NCBI RefSeq assembly: GCF_030272615.1
Contig: NC_081411.1
Span: 152,883,971 to 152,947,970 of the forward strand
Source of the DNA: Cryptomeria japonica
Taxonomy: Eukaryota; Streptophyta; Pinopsida; Cupressales; Cupressaceae
Reading direction: 5' to 3'
Length of the DNA: 64,000 bases
Made by a program: the position numbers and the translations under genes. Position 1 is the first letter of the stretch, and each line of letters starts with the position of its first letter. Shown piece by piece: positions 46,877-58,810 of the stretch. The notes beneath the pieces were generated by a model, which saw only the letters and a list, made by a program, of their open reading frames with translations, was not told where the DNA came from and did not search any database.

Positions 46877-48229
46877 ACATCATAAACCTCATAACACCAG
46901 ATTTAATGTGGAAACCCAAATAGGGAAAAACCACTGTGGGATTTCAGACCCACTAAGAAATATACTCTTCTAGAGTATGCTCAGTTAAAAGCAAATCCTG
47001 TTAAAGATTACAAACACATTGCTACATGTGACCCGGTTAAGGGATTTCCCTCAGATCTATTAGGATCTTCACCTTGTTAGAAGTGTCCTTGTTAAAGGAT
47101 TTCAAATACTCAATCAGAATGTCACCTTGCTAGAGGGTTTTAAAAATAAGACTATTAAGTCCACTCGGTTAAGAGATTTTCTATCACTTTCACAAAATAA
47201 CAGTAATAAAATCTATCTGCAACTTCACATCTAAAATGCTAAAGCAGATTCCTATTTGTTCAATACAATCTAGACATAGAACTAATCTTGTCTATCTGTT
47301 GGGCTTCTATACTTTGTTATTCAAATAGGTCTTCAAGCTTCTATGCTCGGTAATCACTATGTAGCATCCCTATGCATACACTTGCCCACATACATTGTTT
47401 ATCAACACTTTCCTATTTATAAACAATTAGGTAACTACTTAATCTCCTTGATCACATTTCCCATTATCAATCATAGCCATCAAATCTTCGATCTTGTCCA
47501 GGTTCAATGCATCTTTCGATCTGAAAATGTTTTACCCCACCTTGGAACTTGCATTTATGTCTTGGAACTTGTGCCAGGGTATTGCAATTCAATCTGAGCT
47601 ATAGATCTTCATGCCAACTTTCCATTGCCTTAGATTCGTTAACAAACTATATTAATGGCATACCAATCATTCAATCAGTTCCAGCTCATAAACTTCCTTC
47701 ATTAAATAACTCATGCAAGCATTTAATGCATTCTGTTATAGCTCAGTTATAACTCGGTAACAACTCGGTGAATACTAAACTTCACTCGGTAGACATTCCA
47801 CCTTCATTAACCGATAGTGATAACCTTAGGGTTTACCGACTAGGTTCTTTGCTTGATAACATAGTATAGTATTAACCTTTACATTTTACAACATATGTAT
47901 GATGTTAAAACAATCTAAAACATCATGATCTCATCATTGTTTGACTTGGTACTAGTTGCACATTGAATACCTTATTCATCCCCTTATTCATCATATCCTT
48001 TCCTATGTCTTTTACCGACATCTATATACTCTTTAAATCATACTTCTCAAGATATGGCAACATCATACTGAATTAGAAAATCAATTTCTTGACATCAATG
48101 ACAAAATAATAATATCAAGACAGTAAACATCCTTAATCAGTTATATCCATAATCATCAACAACCTTCTCAATATCCTTATGAAATGCCAACAATCTTTCA
48201 TTGTCTGTTATAATGCTATGTTGCCAACA

Positions 48230-48247
48230 ATCTCCCCCTTTGGCATT
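48230..48247 (-). other. Copia2 polypurine tract
   Basis: The minus strand reads ATGCCAAAGGGGGAGAT directly before TGTTGGCAAC, the LTR start. A second similar motif (TTGTCAAAGGGGCAG) lies at 48409-48430. Confidence 0.8.
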
Positions 48248-48658
48248 GATGGCAAAACCAATTGATTTGACCTTAAAAGATTCGGATTGTTGTGATTCTG
48301 AAATGTTGAAATTCTCTCCCCCATACATTACACTTCACCTGTTTTCTTCAATTTTTTTTTTTAATCTGTAGTCTTCTCATTAGTCTTCTCCCCTTTATAG
48401 TAGTCTTCTGCCCCTTTGACAACAATGCCAAAAAGTAAAGAACTAAAACATAATTACTTCCTGTATGAAGTGAATTCCTGCTGTTGTGTATCAATTCAGT
48501 CTCGGTCAAAGCATTTTGTCTTCAATTCCTGTTCTCTGTAATATTTCCTGTAATAATTCCTATACACCTTTAGAAAACATCTTAAAGTGTATAAATCAGC
48601 ATCAACTCCTAAAAGATATTCGATAGAGTCATCGGATTGATGCTTTCACCAAACTCAG

Positions 48659-50215
48659 TCAGTGAGTAGAAGATAGGGGTAGGACCCCTAACTTACTTCT
48701 GAGATATTCAAAAGTGTCCCTTGGTAGTGGCTTGGTGAAGATATCTACTATTTGTTCCTTTGTGCTAACATACTCCAACACCACTTTCTTCTCTTGAGCT
48801 TCTTCTCTAAGATAATGATATTTGATAGATATGTACTTTGTCTTAGAGTGCATAACAAGATTCTTTGAAATATTAATGCCACTAGTATTGTCACAGAATA
48901 TAGTTATTGGCTCGGTAACTTTCTCATTTATACCTTCCAACAGTTGTTTGATCCATGCAATGTTGGTACAATTCAATGCTGCAGCAATGTATTTAGCTTA
49001 TGTTGTTGACTGTGAAACACATCCTTGTTTCTTGCTAAGCCAACTCACTAGTCTTTCTCCTAAAAAGAAAGCTCCTCCACTTGTGCTTTTTCTGTCATCA
49101 ATGTTGCCTGCCCAATCAGCATCAGTATAAACTTTTAAGTCAAAATTATTTCCTTTCTGATATACTAAGCCATAATCCTCAGTCCCTTTCAAGTATCTAA
49201 AGATTCTTTTGATTGTTGTCATGTGTGTTTCCTTAGGATTTGCAGAGAATCTTGCAACTATACCTACTGCATGTGTTATGTCTGGTCTACTGTGAACAAC
49301 ATATTGTAGCTTTCCAATCATGGATTGGTAAAGTGTCTCATCAACAGATGCAGATTCATCATTCTTTGATAATTTACAGTTTGTAGTCATAGGAGTACTT
49401 ACTAGTTTTGAATCCTCCATTCCAAATTTCTTCAAGATTTCCTTTATGTACTTGGATTGAGTAATGAAAATCTCATTTTTCAATTGTAGTATCTGTAAAC
49501 CTATAAAATACTTTATCTCACCGATTAATGACATCTCAAATTCTTTGCTCATTTCATTTCCAAAGTTCTTGCATAAAGAGTCATTTCCACAAAATATAAT
49601 ATCATCAACAAATATGGCTGAGATCAATATTCCATCATCATTATTCATATACATATTGTTGTTCTCACTTGTCCTTATAAAACCAATCTTAATCAAATAA
49701 GAGTGCAATCTTTCATACCATGCTCTAGGTGCTTGTTTCAAACCATATAATGCTTTGTTCAATTTACATACCTTATCTTTATTATTGTCTTCAACAAATC
49801 CTTCAGGTTGTTCAATAAAAACTTCTTCTTCTAATATTCCATTCAGAAATGCAGATTTGACATCCATTTGATATACCTTGAAGTTTTTGCAAGCAGCATA
49901 AGCCAACAATGTTCTTACTCCTTCAAGTCTAGCAACAGGTGCAAAAGTTTCACCATAATCAATTCCTTCTTCTTGAGCATAACCTTTGCAAACTAGTCTT
50001 GCTTTGTTTTGAATGACCTCTCCTTTTTCATTTAGCTTGTTTCTAAAAATCCACTTTGTACCGATTACATTTTTGTCCTTAGGTCTTGGGATTAGTGTCC
50101 CTATGTCATTCTTCTTGATTTGATCAATCTTTTCTGTCATAGCATTTATCCAATCTTCACTGTTAAATGCCTCTTTCACTATTCTCGGTTGAAATTTAGA
50201 TATCAAACATGTGTT
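48659..50215 (-). pseudogene. Copia2 reverse transcriptase and RNase H
   Basis: The frame is open from 50206 to 48998. RT motifs are [28 protein letters not shown] and [10 protein letters not shown], all intact. RNase H reads [10 protein letters not shown], then at 48998 the catalytic STAEAEY region has become STT-stop-AKY, losing the acidic residue. The rest continues to 48659, ending GVLPLSSTH. So RT looks sound but RNase H is dead, unlike Copia1. Confidence 0.92.
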
Positions 50216-50218
50216 CTA

Positions 50219-51487
50219 TCTCAGTTTGTTCCTTGTCATCACTGGATCATCCTTATCTCCTATAATCTAACTTGGTGCATGATGTCTTTTGACATACTTG
50301 GCTAATATAGGATCGGTAGGCTTTTAATGATCTTCTTCATCACTCGGTAACTAGATATTCTCTTCATTTTCTCCAACAGTCTTCTCGTTAAGACTTCTCA
50401 ATTGAACATAGAAAAATTCATCATAGTCTTCTGGTTCCTTGGAATTTCCTTCATCATTTTTTTCTGCAAATTCATCAATTTTCACATTTGCACTTTCTAC
50501 TATTTTGTTAGATGATTTGATCAGACATTTAAATGCTTTGCTTCTAGAAGAATAACCTAGAAATGTTCCTTCTTCACTCTTCTGATCAAACTTGGCATTT
50601 CTATCATCTTTGTGAACATAGCATCTACTTCCAAAGATTTTAAAATAACTTACATTAGTTTTCTTATCATACCAGATTTCATATGGTGTCTTCAAAGTAC
50701 CTTTCTTCAATTGTACTCGGTTCAAGGTGTAAACTGTTGTGCTTATTGCTTCTCTCCAAAATGTTTGTGGCACCTTCTTTTCAATCATCAGTGTTCTAGC
50801 ATAATCCACAATAGATTTGTTTCTTCTCTTAGCTATTCCATTCTGTTATGGAGTTCTTGGTGCAGAGACTTGTCTTTTAATACCATGATCATTGCAAAAT
50901 AAGTTGAACTCATCAGATGTGAACTCTCCTCCTCTATCTGATCTAAGACATTTCAGTTGTCTTCCTATTTCATTTTCAACTCTTGCCTTGTACCATTTAA
51001 ACATTTGAAAAGCTTCTGATTTTTCTTTTAGAAACATTACTGGCATCATCCTTGAATAGTCATCCACAAATAATATGAAATATTTATCACCATAATAACT
51101 TTGAACTTTCATAGGACCACAAAGATCAGTGTGCACTAGATCTAAAATTCCCTTAGAAGTGTAAGACTTACTTGTAAAGCTTTATCTTGTCATCTTACCC
51201 ATCTGGCATCCTCGGCACATAGCATTCTCAGGTTTTTCAAGACTCGGTAGACCTCTTACTTGGTGCTTCTTACTTATTTTGATCAGATTATCAAAATTTA
51301 CATGACAAAACCTTTTATGCCATAACCAGGCATTAGCTAACTTTGCATGTAAACACTTATTCTGAGTTGAGTCAAGGTGAAATGTGTTACCTTTTGTTTA
51401 TGTCCCGGTAGCAGCTAACTTTCCATTCTTGTCATGAACTTTGACAATTCCTTTCTGAAATTCTATTCAGTAACCTGTGTTGTTTAG
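50219..51487 (-). pseudogene. Copia2 integrase
   Basis: The zinc-finger region (51180-51340) is in broken frames. The core reads MHTDLCGPMKVQSYYGDKYF, FVDDYSRMMPVMFLKEK and CLRSDRGGEFTSDEFNLF. A stop replaces Gln in the PQQNGIAERRN motif near 50845. The tail continues from 50809 to about 50351. Shared stops with Copia1 lie at 51398-51400 (TAA) and 50216-50218 (TAG). Confidence 0.88.
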
Positions 51488-51901
51488 CTATGCTACACTC
51501 AAAAAATTATATTTCAAACCTTCAAGCTAATAAACATCATTGCATCTTGCATTATCAAGAAGTGTTATAGATCCTTTACCCTTCACCGGACATGGTGCAT
51601 CATTACTAAATCTGACATAGCCTCCATCATAATCGTCTAATATAAAAAACTTGTGTTTATCTCTTGTCATATGATGTGAGCATCCACTATCTATAATCCA
51701 AGAATCATTAGTGTTTATGTGAGATATTAGGGCTTTTTCTTCATACCTTTCTTCATCTAATCCATCTTTGATAGCCACCTAAACTACTTCCTCTGTATCA
51801 GTTTCATCTGATTTATCATCATTAGATTCCTCATCAGCTATTAGGCATGTCTTTCTATCTCTTCTTCTGAAGTCTCGGTGTCCTCTGTAATGATTGTCTT
51901 T
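51488..51901 (-). pseudogene. Copia2 aspartic protease
   Basis: It reads SWIIDSGCSHHMTRDKHKF (active-site DSG kept) and GGYVRFSNDAPCPVKGKGSI. A stop lies at about 51527. It ends at TAG 51488-51490 after LSVA, the same stop position as 14392-14394 in Copia1. Upstream, TAG at 51902-51904 replaces a Gln of Copia1. Confidence 0.85.
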
Positions 51902-52840
51902 CTATTTGTCATCTCGGTAATCTCTGTTTTCAGTAAAATCTTTGTCAGGATAGTTAGAAGCCATATGTCTTATCTTATCACAATTGAAACATTTCAAAGG
52001 TAGCTTTCCTTTATACTTACCTTTGCCTCTCGGTAACCTTTTGGCTAATAGTGCTTCAAACTCTTCTTGCTTTCTGATTTCCTCATACAGTTTGTGTACT
52101 GCCTCCATATTCTTATGAAATATTTCACTTGCTCCACTGTGATCTCCTTTAGAGTACTTATACTTTCTTTCATTGAAATCATTAGATTCATCAAAATGAA
52201 AAGAACTAAATGTAGATTCAACTTTATTTACCAAAGATCCACTATTATCAAAGTTACTTAACTCAAATGCATGTAGCTTACCAATAGTAGCATCTAAAGA
52301 AACTGGCATATTAGGAACATACCTCAATTCATTGATTGTAGAGACTTGGATTGCATAAGGCAGTAGAACGGTTCTCAACAACTTACTTGCTATATCCTTT
52401 TCTTCAATAGTTCCACCTGCTCCTTTGATTTGATTGACAATCTCCTTTAGTCTTGTACTGTATTGAGTTATGTTCTCACCTTCATTCATCCTCATAGATT
52501 TAAGTTGTCCTCTTAGACTATCTACTTTAGCTCTTTGAACATGTTCATCTCCTCCATATACTGATATGAGCTTATCCCACATTGCCTTTGCATCATTGCA
52601 GCCTTCTAGATCATTAAACTCTAAGTCTGTCAATGCAAATGTTATTTCAATTATTGCTTGAATATGTTCTTTCTTTGCCTTTATCTCTTCCACAGTCAAT
52701 GGATAGGTGCTCAGTGTAACAAAATCATTCTCCAGATAGTATACAACATATTCTCTAATTCTTGATAGATGCAGCTTCATTCTTTTCTGCCATGTTTTGA
52801 AACTTGACTTGTTCAGCTTCGATGCATCCCTCTTATACAT
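51902..52840 (-). pseudogene. Copia2 gag
   Basis: ATG 52840, MYKRDASKLNKSSFKTWQ, open for 312 codons. The Gln lost to a stop in Copia1 is intact here (ENITQYSTRLKEIV). The zinc knuckle reads CFNCDKIRHMASNY: the last Cys is Tyr and the usual Gly before His is Arg, so metal binding is probably lost. It is the most complete gag of the family in this window. Confidence 0.9.
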
Positions 52841-52890
52841 ATTTGGATCTTTAACTCAAGTGCCTTTAAACTTTCCTTCTAGAGTCCAAA

Positions 52891-52902
52891 GCTCTGATAC
52901 CA
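52891..52902 (-). other. Primer binding site of Copia2
   Basis: TGGTATCAGAGC on the minus strand (initiator Met tRNA), two bases from the LTR. Confidence 0.92.
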
Positions 52903-52904
52903 AT

Positions 52905-54429
52905 TGATAGTTCTGATACTTAATATAAGTTCAGATCCAATAGCCAACAGATGAGAGGGGGGGGTGAATCATACAAACTTAATCATCCATAAAAACATCA
53001 GATTCAACCTCGGTAACATATACTTCAATAATATAACCAAAACTGTTAAACATGCAAACTCAAAAACATATAAACATCATAAACCTCATAACACTAGATT
53101 TAACGTGGAAACCCAAATAGGGAAAAACCACTATGGGATTTTGGACCTACTAAGAAATATACTCTTCTAGAGTATGCTCGATTAAAAGCAAATCCTATTA
53201 AAGATTATAAACACATTTTTAGATGTGACCTGGTTAAGGGATTTCCCTCAGATCTGTTAGGATCTTCACCTTGTTAGAAGTGACCTTGTTAAAGGATTTC
53301 AAACACTCAATCAAAATGTCACCTTGCTAGAGGGTTTTACAAATAAGACTGTTAAGTCCACTCGGTTAAGAGATTTTCTGTCACTTTCACAAAATAACAG
53401 TAATAAAATCTATCTGCAACTTCACATCTAAAATGCAAAAGCATATTCCTATTTGTTCAATACAATCTAGACATAGAACTAATCTTGTCTATCCGTTGGG
53501 CTTCTATACTCTGTTATTCAAACAGGTCTTCAAGCTTCTATGCTCGGTAATCACTATGTAGTATCCCTGTGCATACACTTGCCCGCTTACATTGTTTATC
53601 AACACTTTCATATTTATAAACAATTAGGTAACCACTTAATCTCCTTGATCACATTTTCCATGATCAATCATAGCCATCAGATCTTCGATCTTGTCCAGGT
53701 TCAATGCATCTTTCGATCTGAAAATGTTTTACCCTGCCTTGGAACTTGTGCTAGGGTATTGTGGTTCAATTTGAGTTGTAGATCTTCATGCCAACTTTCC
53801 ATTTCCTTAGATTCATTAATAAACTATATTAACGGCATACCAATCATTCAATCAGTTCTAGCTCATCAACTTCCTTCATTAAATAACTCATGCAAACATT
53901 TAATGCATTATGTTATAACTCGGTTATAACTCGGTAACAACTCGGTGAATACTAAACTTCACTCGGTAGACATTCTGCCTTCATTAACGAATAGCGATAA
54001 CCTTAGGGCTTACCGACTAGGTTCCTTAGGGTTTACCGACTAGGTTCTTTGCTTGATAACATAGTATAGTATTAACCTTTACATTTTACAACATATGTAT
54101 GATGTTAAAACAATCTAAAACATCATGATCTCATCATTGTCTGACTCGGTACTAGTTGCCCATTGGATACCTTATTCATCCCCTTATTCATCATATCCTT
54201 TCCTATGTCTTTTACTGACATCTATACACTCTTTAAATCATACTTTATAAGATATGGCAATATCATACTGAATTAGAAAATCAATTTCTTGACATCAATG
54301 ACAAAATAATAATATCAAGACAGTAAACATCCTTAATCAGTTATATCCATAATCATCAACAACCTTCTCAATATCCTTATTAAATGCCAACAATCTTTCA
54401 TTGTCTGTTATAATGCTATATTACCAACA
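52905..54429 (-). repeat. Copia2 5' LTR
   Basis: 1,525 bp; it pairs with the two-part 3' LTR. Termini in plus view are TGATAGTTCTG and ATTACCAACA. It carries the full-length U3 end that Copia1's 5' LTR lacks. A minus-strand TATA-like motif TTTATAAATATG lies near 53610-53622. Confidence 0.95.
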
Positions 54430-55570
54430 GGTGAAGTGTGTTTTGTAAGTCTAACAACTGAAACTACTCATTTTGAGTCTTGTTGACAATATTTTGGCTT
54501 GTATTACTCAATTTTGCAATATAATATGGATTGAATCCATTGGTACAACAATGGATTGGGTTAATCTTGTGTGTTTGTGTACTGTTGGTTCATTTTAGAT
54601 ATTTGTAATTACTGTACATAAGATTTTTCTTGTTCAAGTTTATAAACAACCAGTTTTGGCTTGTAAATAGCAATTTCCTTGTAAATATGGCTACCCCATG
54701 AGGCTCACACATGCTGCCTTCACAGATAGTTGGGACATGATGGGAAACCCTCTATAAAATGTACATATGCAGGTTCAAGTGCTGGAGAAGATCTTTGTTA
54801 TGTCTATCACCTAATTCTAGGCGAGTCAAGGAGCAACCCAACTAGAGAAAATAAGGTGAAAAAGTGGTGTAAAGTGCAGGGGTGAGTGCAAGATCACTAT
54901 TTTAGAGTTTGGAGGGGTCCATGGGGCTGGGTTAGACTTTTCTATGTATGGAGGAGCCTTGAAAAATCCATTTGACATCAAAACCTGAAGTTATCCATTC
55001 ACTGCCTTATAGACCCTCAAAACTCTCATTTTGGGGTTCACACATTGTACGGTTACACCAGGGCCTAAAATCACAAAAATCCTTTAGGGATGGGTGAATT
55101 ATTGAAGTAAAACCAAAATTGTTTGGGGGTCCTTTGAATCGTTTTCCCTCAAGCCCTAGAAAACCGGTCTTGGAGGCCTAATTAGGGCTCATTCCTTGTA
55201 GCCCTTTTCTAGGCAAGATTTTGAAATCAGTAAGAAACCTCAAGGTTGCAAACCACTAATGGACCCCAAATACACTAAAAACATGTTAGAAGACCTCTCT
55301 ACACCTATGCATCCTCTCACAACAGTTGGAGGTCACTTTGAGAAGTTGAAGCCAAGAGGCCAGAATTGAGCACCTGAGAAGCATAGTGAATTGATAGGGT
55401 TCCTAACCAAAACACCTGAAGAAAACACCTTAGTAAGGTCAAGAATCAAGCCCTAGAAGAGATTGAGAAGGAATTGGAGGTCTAGAGTGCAACTAGGCTT
55501 GGTGAGTTGGTGGAATTGAGCAACACCAACTAGGTGGAGTGTCGAGCAGGCTAGGTAAACCGCATCAAAT

Positions 55571-55582
55571 TGGTATCAGAGC
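55571..55582 (+). other. Primer binding site of gypsy B
   Basis: TGGTATCAGAGC, complementary to initiator Met tRNA, three bases after the LTR end CATCA. Confidence 0.92.
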
Positions 55583-55608
55583 CTATAAGATTTGGGATAG
55601 AAGAGTTG

Positions 55609-56680
55609 ATGTCCTCAGTAGAATCTGTAGGAGACAACAACATGGTGACTAATGCAGAGCTGGCTAGGAAAGTGGATGATCAATTGGAGAAGAATAGATT
55701 CATGAAAGAAAAATTGATTGAATTGGAGAGTAAGCTTGGTGTAATTGAAACCAAGGTTGATGAAGTGTTGGTAAAGGTGGAAGGAGTAGAAGGGAAGGGT
55801 AAAGAAGTGTCAGAGATAGACAAGATACCTGAACCTGATCCTATCCTAGAGAAAGAACCTTTCTTGAAGGCATTGAAGGCCTTGAGTGGCAAATCACTAG
55901 AAGGATTGCCATTGTTCACTGTTAAGATGGAGGCAGAAGTGGTCCTAGAATGGATAGAAGGTATGGAGAACCATGTTGAATGTGAAGGCATAACTGAAGC
56001 CCATAGAGTTAAGGTAGCCAAGTCCAGGATGAGAGTAGTTTCTCTTACATGGTGGCAATTTGTACAATATGAGAGGAAGAAAGTGGGCAAAGCACCCATC
56101 TCTTCTTGGAAAGGGATGCTAGTCAAGATCAAAGAAGTCTATCTCCCTGATGACTATGAAGTGCAAATTCATAGGAAGAGACAAAACCTAAGACAAAAAG
56201 TCCTTGATGTTAGTAGCTATACGGAGGAGTTTCACAAACTTAGCCTTAGATCTCATGCGGTGGAAGAAGAGAGTCTCAAGGTTGCTAGGTACCTAAATGG
56301 CCTATGGTGGAACATCCAAGAAGAAATCAGTCTAATGAGCCCAAAAATAGTCCATCAAACCTTTCAAATTTCCCTTAAGGTGGAGAAAAAATTGAAAAGA
56401 AGACATGAATCAAGCAACAATAGGGGCAAAGGTAGAGGAAAAGACAATAGAGGCCATAGAGGAGGCTTTGGTGGAAGAAGTTCTAAACAAAGAACACAAG
56501 GGGAGTCTAAACTCACTGAGCAACAAGATAGTGGCAGCAGTAGAGGAGGATTCAATAGAGGAAGGGGATCAAATAGTGGTTCTAGAGGAAGATCTAGTGG
56601 ACAAGGTAGAGGTTCCTCATAATTTGCAACAATGAAGTGTTACCATTGTAACCAACTTGGTCACCAACATATAGGTGTCT
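55609..56680 (+). pseudogene. Gypsy B gag with zinc knuckle
   Basis: The first plausible ATG is at 55609 (MSSVESVGDNNMVTNAELAR). An upstream reading through the primer site would need a TTG start, so I rejected it. A coiled-coil N-terminus (55680-55800) is followed by the retrotransposon gag domain with MRVVSLTWWQFVQYER. A Gly/Arg/Ser-rich tail (56410-56620) leads to a TAA stop at 56620. The zinc knuckle CYHCNQLGH follows at about 56633-56675, with YRC one base out of frame. It is therefore broken at the end only. Confidence 0.9.
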
Positions 56681-56717
56681 AGAGAAGGGATCATCATCAC
56701 ATGGTGGTGAAAGAAGA

Positions 56718-57215
56718 GTGAATTATCTCCAGGAAGAGTCTTCAAGCAACAAGACTTCAGAATTTGCCTTAGAGTTAGAAGTAGGTGACAACTTGATGAT
56801 AAGGAGAACATTGATCAAAGAACCAGTCAGAGAAGAGCCTATCCAAAGAAGGTCCTTATTCAGGATCAAATGCAAGATTATGGATAAAGTATGCAAAGTG
56901 ATCATTGATTCAGGGTCTGTAGACAATATTTTGTCAGAAGAGGTAGTGAGCAAGCCCAAATTGAAAAGGATACCTCACAACAATCCTTATAGAGTCACTT
57001 GGTTGAACAAAGGTCAACATGTTCTTGTTAATGAGCAAGCATGGGTGGATTTTACCATTGGAAGGTATAAGGAGAAGGTGTTATGTGATGTCTTACCCAT
57101 GGATGCATGCCATCTTCATTTAGGAAGACCATGGCAATTTGATACACAAGCTATCCATGATGGAGCCAAGAATGCATACTCATTCAAGAAAGATGGAGTC
57201 ACATTCAAGATTTAG
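56718..57215 (+). pseudogene. Gypsy B aspartic protease
   Basis: The segment reads VCKVIIDSGSVDNILSEEVV, with the DSG active site intact, then CDVLPMDACHLHLGRPWQFD, the usual flap-to-end segment of chromovirus proteases. It is separated from gag by a frame change and from RT by stops between 57215 and 57382. Confidence 0.88.
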
Positions 57216-57381
57216 TCCATCCTTGAGGAAGGTGGGAAAAGGGTGGCAGGTCCTAATGTTCTTTTGGTGAGTGTAAAAATAGTTCTTAAAGACACTTGAG
57301 GAAGGTGAAGGTATGGGGTTTGCACTTGTGATGAAGCCCAAAGAAGAAGCCTAGAAAGAGCAACAGGATTTCCCATTAGAG

Positions 57382-58296
57382 GTGCAAGATTTGTTGAAGA
57401 AATTCAAAGGCATAGTAAGTGAAGGACAACTAGCCACCTTACCTCCTAAAAGAACCATAAACCATCAAATAGACTTCATTCCCGGAGCATCCTTGCCTAA
57501 TAAAGCAGCCTATAAAATGACTCCTCAACAAAATGTTGAAATTGCCAAGCAAATCCAAGAGATCTTAGACCAAGGCCTAATTAGGAAAAGTATTAGCCCT
57601 TGTGTTGTCCCTACCGTGTTGGCACCAAAAAAAGGTGGTACTAGGAGATTGTGTACTAATTCTAGAGCCATAAATAGGATCACCATCAGATATAGGTTTC
57701 CAATTCCTAGAATAGAAGACCTAATGGATTGTTTAGGGGAAGCCAAGTACTTTACCAAGATTGACCTTAAGAGTTGCTATCATCAAATTAGGATTAAGGA
57801 GGGTGATGAATGGAAAACTGCATTCAAGACTACTGAGGGTCTTTATGAGTGCCTTGTAATGCCATTTGGCTTATCCAATGCTCCAAGCACCTTCATGAGA
57901 CTCATGAATGAGGTGACGAAGGACTTCATAGGTAAATTTGTGGTAGTGTATCTTGATGATATTCTCATTTTTAGTAAAGATAGGGTAGATCACATTAGTC
58001 ATTTGCAAGATGTATTACAAAGATTGTATGATGAAAAGCTAACCATGAATTTGGATAAGTGTGAGTTTTTCAAGAAGGAGTTGGTTTACCTTGGGTTTGT
58101 GTTGTCTCAAGGAAACCTCAAGATGGATCCAAGCAAGGTTGAAGCAATTGTAAATTGGCCTACTCCTAAGACAAAAACAGAGGTGAGAAGCTTCCATGGA
58201 CTAGCTCAATACTACAGGAAGTTCATTAGGCAGTTCAGTGCTATATGTGCACCCATGTTAGACACCATTAGAGGTGGAGTAAAGGCAAAGTTTTAG
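57382..58296 (+). pseudogene. Gypsy B reverse transcriptase
   Basis: The frame is open for over 300 codons. Motifs are HQIDFIPGASLPNKAAYKM, RRLCTNSRAINRITIRYRFP, YFTKIDLKSCYHQIRIKEGD (first Asp), MPFGLSNAPSTFMRLMNEV, VVYLDDILIFSKD (Asp pair) and LDKCEFFKKELVYLGFVLS. All catalytic residues are present. A short indel near 58290 shifts frame into RNase H. Confidence 0.95.
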
Positions 58297-58330
58297 GGGA
58301 GGGGAAGTAGCAAACAAAGGTTTTGAAACC

Positions 58331-58810
58331 TTGAAGGAGAAGATAGCTACCCAACCGGTACTAGTGTTTCCTAGTTTTGAGAAACTTTTAATTGTAGAAT
58401 GTGATGCAAGCAATGTTGCAGTAGGTGCTATCCTAAGCAAAGAAGAAAGACCAGTAGCTTTCTATAGTGAGAAGCTAAGTGATGCCAAGAAGAAATATTC
58501 TTCATATGATCTTGAGTTGTATGCTTTGGTGCAGGCATTGAGGAAATGGAGACACTATCTCCTCCCTAAAGAATTTTTGGTCTACAGGGACAACCAAGCC
58601 TTGAGTTTCCTAAACTCACAAGATAAACTCAGTCATAAACACATGAAATGGGTGGAGTATATGCAGGCCTATACAGTCACCATTAAGCAGAAGAAAGGGC
58701 AGTTAAATCGGGTAGCTGATGCATTAAGTAGAAGACTTTTGACAGTCCAAGAAGTCCAATTGAGAAGCATAGGTGTGGACAGTTTTAGAGACTTTTACCC
58801 CAGAGGATGA
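58331..58810 (+). pseudogene. Gypsy B RNase H
   Basis: It reads LLIVECDASNVAVGAILSKE, PVAFYSEKLSDAKKKYSSYD, LELYALVQALRKWRHYL, VYRDNQALSFL and RVADALSRR. The acidic residues Asp, Glu and Asp are kept. The stop at 58808 overlaps the integrase frame that starts near 58773. Confidence 0.92.

Larger units (their letters stand above)
45053..48229 (-). repeat. Copia2 3' LTR, interrupted by solo LTR D1
   Basis: The parts are 45053-45226 and 46882-48229, about 1.52 kb together, matching the 5' LTR at 52905-54429. In plus-strand view it starts TGATAGTTCTGATAC and ends GTTGCCAACA. Confidence 0.93.
45053..54429 (-). mobile_element. Copia2: Ty1/copia element, same family as Copia1, in gypsy B 5' LTR
   Basis: A perfect target duplication GGTGA lies at 45048-45052 and 54430-54434. 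Minus-strand order is 5' LTR 54429-52905, primer site, gag, protease, integrase, RT, RNase H, polypurine tract, 3' LTR 48229-45053 with D1 inside. Coding sequence and LTRs match Copia1 throughout, including three stop codons at the same sites. Confidence 0.95.
44554..55567 (+). repeat. Gypsy B 5' LTR, interrupted by Copia2
   Basis: The parts are 44554-45052 and 54430-55567, about 1.63 kb once Copia2 and one GGTGA copy are removed. They match 60269-61889 closely over the whole length. Confidence 0.95.

Noticed and set aside
45053-48229. Separate element from 46877 to 48229
   Set aside because: It continues the Copia2 3' LTR exactly after removal of D1 and one ACATC copy.
55570-55608. Gag of gypsy B starting at TTG inside the primer binding site
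   Set aside because: It needs a non-ATG start and overlaps the tRNA primer site; ATG at 55609 is the natural start.
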